From a virus: a DNA stretch of 64,000 nt. The DNA lies in the IMG/VR virus record IMGVR_UViG_3300040815_003812, positions 1 through 64,000 of that record, one strand, 5' to 3'. The position numbers were made by a program, and so were the translations under genes. Shown piece after piece: positions 59,454 to 64,000 of the stretch. Positions within the stretch are counted from its first letter, which is position 1; each line of letters begins with the position of its first letter. The notes under the pieces were generated by a model that saw only the letters and a program-made list of their open reading frames with translations, was not told where the DNA came from and did no database searches.

Positions 59454-59460
59454 TATTTAT
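59454..59460 (+). promoter_or_regulatory. Candidate TATTTAT box, plus strand of divergent pair
   Basis: CTATTTATC, 12 nt upstream of the ATG at 59473. Confidence 0.5.
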
Positions 59461-59472
59461 CAAAAAAAAGAG

Positions 59473-61464
59473 ATGCCTAGTCAAAATATTAATAATTATG
59501 GTGCAAATAAATTTGATTTGCGTATTGATTACAGTAATTATTATGACATTACAATCGGTAATGATGAAAATGATTTTGATCAAGAAGTAGTTTTCGGAGG
59601 TAACATAATAGGATATGATGACGGTGATAGATTACCAATTAATATTGACTTAAATTCTTTTGCATGTTCTAATAAATCAGATATCCTTTGGAATGATAAT
59701 CAATTGATACCTTACATATCTAGAAGTTATTTGAAAAAAGATAAGTCTGATGATTGTTATTCTGCTCAGACACTTTGTGATTTAGGTTTAACAGCCACAG
59801 ATAATGGATTAGTAAATAAAGTTACTGGTGAAACTTTAACTTTCACTATGGGTGTTGATGAATCAATTGAGATCTCACCTCTTCATTACACTAGAAAGTT
59901 TAAAATGAATAATGTTAGATCATTTGCAAACTACCCAAACTCTAGATTTAGTGGAAATACTAATACTATCTATAATTTAGTGTCAAAAAACGCAGATAAA
60001 ATCGGCTATTATAATGAATTATACGGAGGATTTTTCCAGGGATTTTATAAATTGTTCGGATATGATTATGAAGTATTTCCTGAAAGGGTAAAAAAGGGTT
60101 GGACAATGGAGACCGTTTTGAAACCTAGGCAAAGGCAAGAGTTCGATCTTCAAAAGGACGAATATTATTTGAATGATCTTTATACCGAAAATTCTGGTAC
60201 CTTTTTCTATATGGGGACTAGAAGTGAAAATAAATTCTATCATACATCTAGTGGTATGACAACATCCGGATCAACTTTTGATTGTGATAGAAACGAAATA
60301 ATTTTTAGTGACGGGTTAACAGGTTTTTCGAAAGATACTAGATTCTTGAATGATGATTATGTGACTTGTGCCTGTTCAGACACAGGAGTAACTAATAGTG
60401 AATGTATTAGAATTTACCCGAATTCGGGTGACTCTAAAACTTTATCAAACACATATGATCCGGGTATGGATGTTTATTCAAATGGATTATCAGTAAGATT
60501 CGAGGGTGACCCAATAAACCCTAAAGTATGTGTGAAATACTTAACAATCACAGGATCATGTGTTAATGATGGGAATTGTGAAGATGATATAAACTATAGT
60601 TCAGGTTATTGTATTAATGAAATTTGTTCAGTTTCAGGAATATATGATAATTGTAATCTTATAAAGAATGAATGTAATCAGGCCAATACTGAAGAAAAAT
60701 GGGTTATGATGAGTATCGTTTTTGAAAGAAAGGATTATATTGAAAATTGTGATCTATTAAATTTTGGCGGTCTAGGTAGTATTCGAAGACGTCTATATCA
60801 ATCTGAAATTGAGGATAAGTACACAAACTTGATAAAACCCCCTCATACTGGTACTGGGGATACTGAGGAACATTCCAGAATAGTGACTTCAATGAATACT
60901 AAATGGTTGAGAGAAAAAGAAGAGAGAATAGGAAGTCTCAAGGTTTACGTTAATGGATATCATTTAATGACCATTGAAGATTTCGAAGAGATTATACCAA
61001 GAGAATTAAAAACAGAAAAAGAAAAACAAATTGGGGTACCGTTTAACATATCATGGGGTGGTGGAACACAAGGACTAAGAGAAAATATAATTCCGTTTAA
61101 CACTGAGACGGTGAACGGTCCTTACATCCAAGATAAATTGTGTATGACAAATAACACACTTTCAGGAACTTCATACTCTTCAGTGACTACAAATATTTTA
61201 GCTGAGTCAACTTTTGGAGGATCATTCATGGGTGCCATATCTCAATTCAGAATGTATACTGAACCTCTGACCGCACCACAAATTCAACATAATTTTAGAG
61301 TTTTAAAAGATCGTTATGATTTATATGATTTCTGGTGTCTAGAATGTTTAGAATGTTTGACTGATTGTTTCTTCGATTATGAAACTTCCCAAGATATTTA
61401 TGATTTCGATTTTGTAATAAACAAAGCATCATGTGTATTTGATGTTGAAATATATAATTTATAA
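59473..61464 (+). CDS. Tail-fibre/adhesin-like virion protein with LamG-like C-terminal region
   Basis: 663 aa. The N-terminal half is beta-rich and Asn/Asp/Tyr-rich. The Cys-containing middle (CINEICSVSGIYDNCNLIKNEC) suggests disulfides or metal. The last 170 residues resemble a concanavalin/LamG fold (GSLKVYVNGYHLMTIEDF, FGGSFMGAISQFRMYTEPLTAPQIQHNFRVLKDRY), often used to bind glycans. It is the first gene of a plus-strand fibre unit and is followed by two more fibre-like genes. It is probably a host-recognition or baseplate-attached protein. Confidence 0.75.
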   Translation: MPSQNINNYGANKFDLRIDYSNYYDITIGNDENDFDQEVVFGGNIIGYDDGDRLPINIDLNSFACSNKSDILWNDNQLIPYISRSYLKKDKSDDCYSAQTLCDLGLTATDNGLVNKVTGETLTFTMGVDESIEISPLHYTRKFKMNNVRSFANYPNSRFSGNTNTIYNLVSKNADKIGYYNELYGGFFQGFYKLFGYDYEVFPERVKKGWTMETVLKPRQRQEFDLQKDEYYLNDLYTENSGTFFYMGTRSENKFYHTSSGMTTSGSTFDCDRNEIIFSDGLTGFSKDTRFLNDDYVTCACSDTGVTNSECIRIYPNSGDSKTLSNTYDPGMDVYSNGLSVRFEGDPINPKVCVKYLTITGSCVNDGNCEDDINYSSGYCINEICSVSGIYDNCNLIKNECNQANTEEKWVMMSIVFERKDYIENCDLLNFGGLGSIRRRLYQSEIEDKYTNLIKPPHTGTGDTEEHSRIVTSMNTKWLREKEERIGSLKVYVNGYHLMTIEDFEEIIPRELKTEKEKQIGVPFNISWGGGTQGLRENIIPFNTETVNGPYIQDKLCMTNNTLSGTSYSSVTTNILAESTFGGSFMGAISQFRMYTEPLTAPQIQHNFRVLKDRYDLYDFWCLECLECLTDCFFDYETSQDIYDFDFVINKASCVFDVEIYNL

Positions 61465-61467
61465 AAA

Positions 61468-61956
61468 ATGGCAAATTTAAAAATTTCTGAATTACCTGAA
61501 ACACTTTCTGCGGATACGACAGATGTATTTGCAATAGTAAATAATAGTCAAACTAAAAAAATAACATTCGAAAACTTATATGAAGATATTCCAACATTAA
61601 ATTCTGAAAGACAATCTAATACTTTTTTAGTACCTACTGTTGTAACTGGTAGTTCAGGTAGTAACCATTATATAAGTGGAATGAGTGAAACCGCACTTAT
61701 ACGTTTAGCATTTACTGGCGGTAATGGTACTGCAAATTTATTTTTACCAGACGCAACAACTAACACAAATAGATGTATTAGAATTATTGGTGATGGCACT
61801 ATAGATAATCAACATACTTTCGATGTTACACCTTCATTTGGTCAGAATTTAGATGGTTCTACAGGTTCATACAATATAGGCACAAATAAATCTTACGATG
61901 GTGTTATGGTTTGGACTGACGGTATTGAATGGTTCAGAATACAAAGTAAAGGATAA
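61468..61956 (+). CDS. Short tail-fibre-like protein
   Basis: 162 aa. MANLKISELPET, then DVFAIVNNSQTKKITFENLYEDI is the N-terminal attachment motif common to many marine phage fibres. The rest is beta-rich with Gly/Asn/Thr (GGNGTANLFLPDATTN, WTDGIEWFRIQSKG). It starts 3 nt after the previous stop. Confidence 0.75.
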   Translation: MANLKISELPETLSADTTDVFAIVNNSQTKKITFENLYEDIPTLNSERQSNTFLVPTVVTGSSGSNHYISGMSETALIRLAFTGGNGTANLFLPDATTNTNRCIRIIGDGTIDNQHTFDVTPSFGQNLDGSTGSYNIGTNKSYDGVMVWTDGIEWFRIQSKG

Positions 61957-61976
61957 AAATATAGATACATTTCAAA

Positions 61977-64000
61977 GTGGAATTTTACATAAAAAAAGGA
62001 AGTACATTACCAATTCTAAGTTATGAAGTTACCGAAGACGGCATCAATAATTTAGATGCATTATTAAATGAACAAAATTATGTATGTAAATTTTCTCTTT
62101 TAAAAAAAGATGGTACTTTCGTAATTTTTCAAAAGCCAGCCCAGGTTGAGATGAGAAAAGACGGAATTAAGGACGGTCTTTTTTTAACTTATAAGTTTAA
62201 TAAAAAAGAAACTTCAGTTAGTGGTGATTATTATGGACAATTTCATTTGTATAGTATCGATGGTGAAAGGTTTTTCAAAAGAGAGGGTAAAATACCTATA
62301 TTTATTTTAGACTCAATCTCTGATAATGATTTATGTTGTAAAGGAGATAAAACTAATTACGACACTATTATAGTCTCAGAAACACCAAGAAGAACTCCAA
62401 CAGGTACACCTTCAATAACATCAACACCAGCACAAACAGTAACACCTTCAGTCACTAACACACCAAATATGACTTATTCATTTGGTGTTATTACTAGAGT
62501 TTGTGATGATGTAAGTTTTAATGTTATAGCACCTCAACTATATTTAATTAACGGTAATTATATGTCATTTTATGGTGACTGTTATTTAATCTCAGATGTA
62601 GGTGTAATTGCAACCTATGATTTTATTATTACAGCATCAGAAATAGATCTTTATGATGAAGAATCAAACTGTACATCATTATATCCGTGTATTACACCCA
62701 CACCATCACCAACAAATACTCAAACACCTTCAATAACTGCTTCAAATACACCAACACCTTCAATAACTGCAACTCATACTCTAACACCTTCAATAACTGC
62801 AACTAATACTCAAACACCGACCAACACCACCACCACAACTTTAACCGCAACACAAACATCGACACCATCTACTACCACAACTTTAACTGCAACACAAACA
62901 CAAACGATTACGCAAACACCAACAAATACTCAAACACCTACATTTACTTTAACTCATTCACAGACCGCAACAAATACACCAACAAATACTCAAACGCCTT
63001 CAATAACCGCAACAAATACACCAACACCAACTCCATCATATACTGTAGGGGGAACCCCACTTCCAACACCTACATTAACTTTAACCAATACGGAAACTCC
63101 AACATTTACACCTACTAATTCTGAAACTCCGACCCATACACCAACAAACACACTAACACACACACCAACATATACCCCTACAAATACAGTAACTAATTCT
63201 GAAACACCAACGTTTACACCAACTGGGACAATTAATGAAACCCCAACACTAACACCAACACAATCAGAAACACCGACAAATACTAGTACAAATACACCCA
63301 CCAACACTCAAACTTCAACGTACACACCTAGCCCAACAATCACATCTACAGTAACACCAACACAATCATCAACACCACCAGATACTGACTACGTATATGC
63401 ATTCGTCTTAGCACATGATGATATTTTAGATGCTACTTTTAATGACAATAGTACTGAAAGACTTAACGACAATACTGAAATCGATGTGTTTAGAATTTCT
63501 AGAGATTCTAGAACTTATATACCAACAAATGATTCAAAAAATTCTGCAGAAATAGATCTAGATTTAAGTAATTTTAATAGAATAAAAGATTCAAGTTTTA
63601 ACCGTATAGTAATTGAATTACCAAAACTTGGTGATGAGTATGGCACATATCAAAAGGTATCTATTGAGCCCGTAGATATATTACCAGACAATATTCCATT
63701 TTCTATTGGTAATAACAACAGTATTATTAATAATTTCTACACCAAAAAGTATATACAATCTTATAACATATATAACTCATCAAGTGAAAGACTAGGTATA
63801 TTTGTCGCGTTCGGTGATAAACTTTTTGCCCAATATAGAGATGGTGATCAATCAATAGAGTTGATAAAAAGACCAGATATTAATTATGATGATAAATATA
63901 TATTACAAAACACACTTGACTTAAAAAATCCTGGGGAGTTTACTTGCGGGGCACCGGAATCGACAGAAGAAAATATTGTAAATAGTATTCAAGAATCTGC
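61977..64000 (+). CDS. Large fibre protein with Thr/Pro-rich repeat stalk, 3' end outside window
   Basis: The frame runs from a GTG at 61977 (VEFYIKKGSTLPILSYEV) to the right edge, at least 674 aa. An upstream in-frame TAG at 61962 leaves only non-ATG starts here. The first 130 residues resemble a BppU/DUF2479-like baseplate-attachment domain (LTYKFNKKETSVSGDYYGQFHLYSIDGERFF). A short Thr/Pro segment, a small domain (ITRVCDDVSFNVIAPQLYLING) and a long Thr/Pro-rich stalk follow (see repeat). After about 63380 a new globular part begins (YVYAFVLAHDDILDATFNDNS). It is probably a baseplate-bound fibre reaching out through an extended, maybe glycosylated, stalk. Confidence 0.8.
   Translation, partial: MEFYIKKGSTLPILSYEVTEDGINNLDALLNEQNYVCKFSLLKKDGTFVIFQKPAQVEMRKDGIKDGLFLTYKFNKKETSVSGDYYGQFHLYSIDGERFFKREGKIPIFILDSISDNDLCCKGDKTNYDTIIVSETPRRTPTGTPSITSTPAQTVTPSVTNTPNMTYSFGVITRVCDDVSFNVIAPQLYLINGNYMSFYGDCYLISDVGVIATYDFIITASEIDLYDEESNCTSLYPCITPTPSPTNTQTPSITASNTPTPSITATHTLTPSITATNTQTPTNTTTTTLTATQTSTPSTTTTLTATQTQTITQTPTNTQTPTFTLTHSQTATNTPTNTQTPSITATNTPTPTPSYTVGGTPLPTPTLTLTNTETPTFTPTNSETPTHTPTNTLTHTPTYTPTNTVTNSETPTFTPTGTINETPTLTPTQSETPTNTSTNTPTNTQTSTYTPSPTITSTVTPTQSSTPPDTDYVYAFVLAHDDILDATFNDNSTERLNDNTEIDVFRISRDSRTYIPTNDSKNSAEIDLDLSNFNRIKDSSFNRIVIELPKLGDEYGTYQKVSIEPVDILPDNIPFSIGNNNSIINNFYTKKYIQSYNIYNSSSERLGIFVAFGDKLFAQYRDGDQSIELIKRPDINYDDKYILQNTLDLKNPGEFTCGAPESTEENIVNSIQES
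62395..63387 (+). repeat. Degenerate Thr/Pro/Ser/Asn coding repeats in the fibre gene
   Basis: Imperfect units of about 8-12 residues such as TPTNTQTPSITATNTPTPS are repeated at 62395-62468 and, densely, at 62695-63387. The DNA is a mosaic of acaccaac/aatactcaaac words. The units vary in length and could expand or contract by slippage. The reverse strand shows a long Val/Gly frame (62990-63307) that is only a by-product. Confidence 0.85.

Noticed and set aside
62990-63307. Long minus-strand frame rich in Val and Gly
   Set aside because: It is the antisense reading of the Thr/Pro repeats in the fibre gene; the sense frame is continuous over more than 2 kb and has a clear domain structure.
62695-63387. 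CRISPR-like regular repeats
   Set aside because: The units are degenerate, of unequal length and in frame within a coding sequence, without spacers.

Overview
This window looks like part of a large, AT-rich genome of a T4-like tailed phage (myovirus) that infects a member of the Bacteroidota, probably a flavobacterium. The phage identity rests on a large terminase, a portal, a prohead protease, an acidic scaffold, a T4 gp23-like major capsid protein, a gp5-type baseplate protein, a gp55-like late sigma factor, PhoH, dUTPase and Hsp20. The host assignment rests on a secreted protease ending in a type IX secretion (T9SS) sorting domain, a tmRNA whose tag starts Gly-Glu-Thr as in Bacteroidota, a Bacteroidota-type bS21, a DUF4494-like protein, a perfect TTTG-N20-TAnnTTTG promoter, and A-rich start regions without Shine-Dalgarno sequences. 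There is no integrase, tRNA, CRISPR array or IS element that I can see.

Layout. 1-3131: two tandem diverged pappalysin-type proteases with signal peptides (the first cut by the window edge), then a small outer-membrane-like protein. 3172-16008: an accessory/virion region with an L,D-transpeptidase-like protein, a PPK2 kinase fused to an HEXXH domain, OmpA-like and peptidoglycan-binding proteins, membrane proteins, a lipoprotein and very large proteins of unknown role; many share a short N-terminal helix followed by a [hydrophobic]-x-Glu site. 16071-20712: a proteostasis island on the minus strand (HNH nuclease, tmRNA, M20 peptidase, ClpC-like unfoldase), with Hsp20 divergent from it. 20774-26165: virion and hypothetical proteins. 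26165-35590: head morphogenesis (terminase, portal, protease, scaffold, capsid), with bS21 on the opposite strand. 35624-44100: small proteins, baseplate/tail genes and the late sigma factor, mostly minus strand. 44104-57051: a dense, overlapping minus-strand operon of glycosyltransferases and nucleotide-sugar enzymes (Gmd, Fcl, Rmd-like, PfkB/HldE-like, Fringe-like), with PhoH, a HAD-like protein, dUTPase and a DEDD exonuclease interspersed. 57102-59419: conserved small virion-associated proteins (minus). 59473-64000: tail-fibre-like proteins (plus), the last with a Thr/Pro-rich repeat and open at the right edge.

How the parts may work together. A gp55-like sigma factor plausibly reads a recurrent (A)TATTTAT box that I find upstream of about 20 transcription units on both strands, often only 4-15 nt from the start codon. 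A prohead protease cutting after [LIV]-x-Glu could process the capsid protein and a set of proteins carrying the shared N-terminal peptide, which would then be packaged or ejected. The tmRNA, ClpC-like unfoldase, peptidase and Hsp20 could form a phage-controlled ribosome-rescue and protein-turnover module, and bS21 could tune host ribosomes. These functional links are inference; the gene and site calls come from reading the sequence and from recall of protein families.
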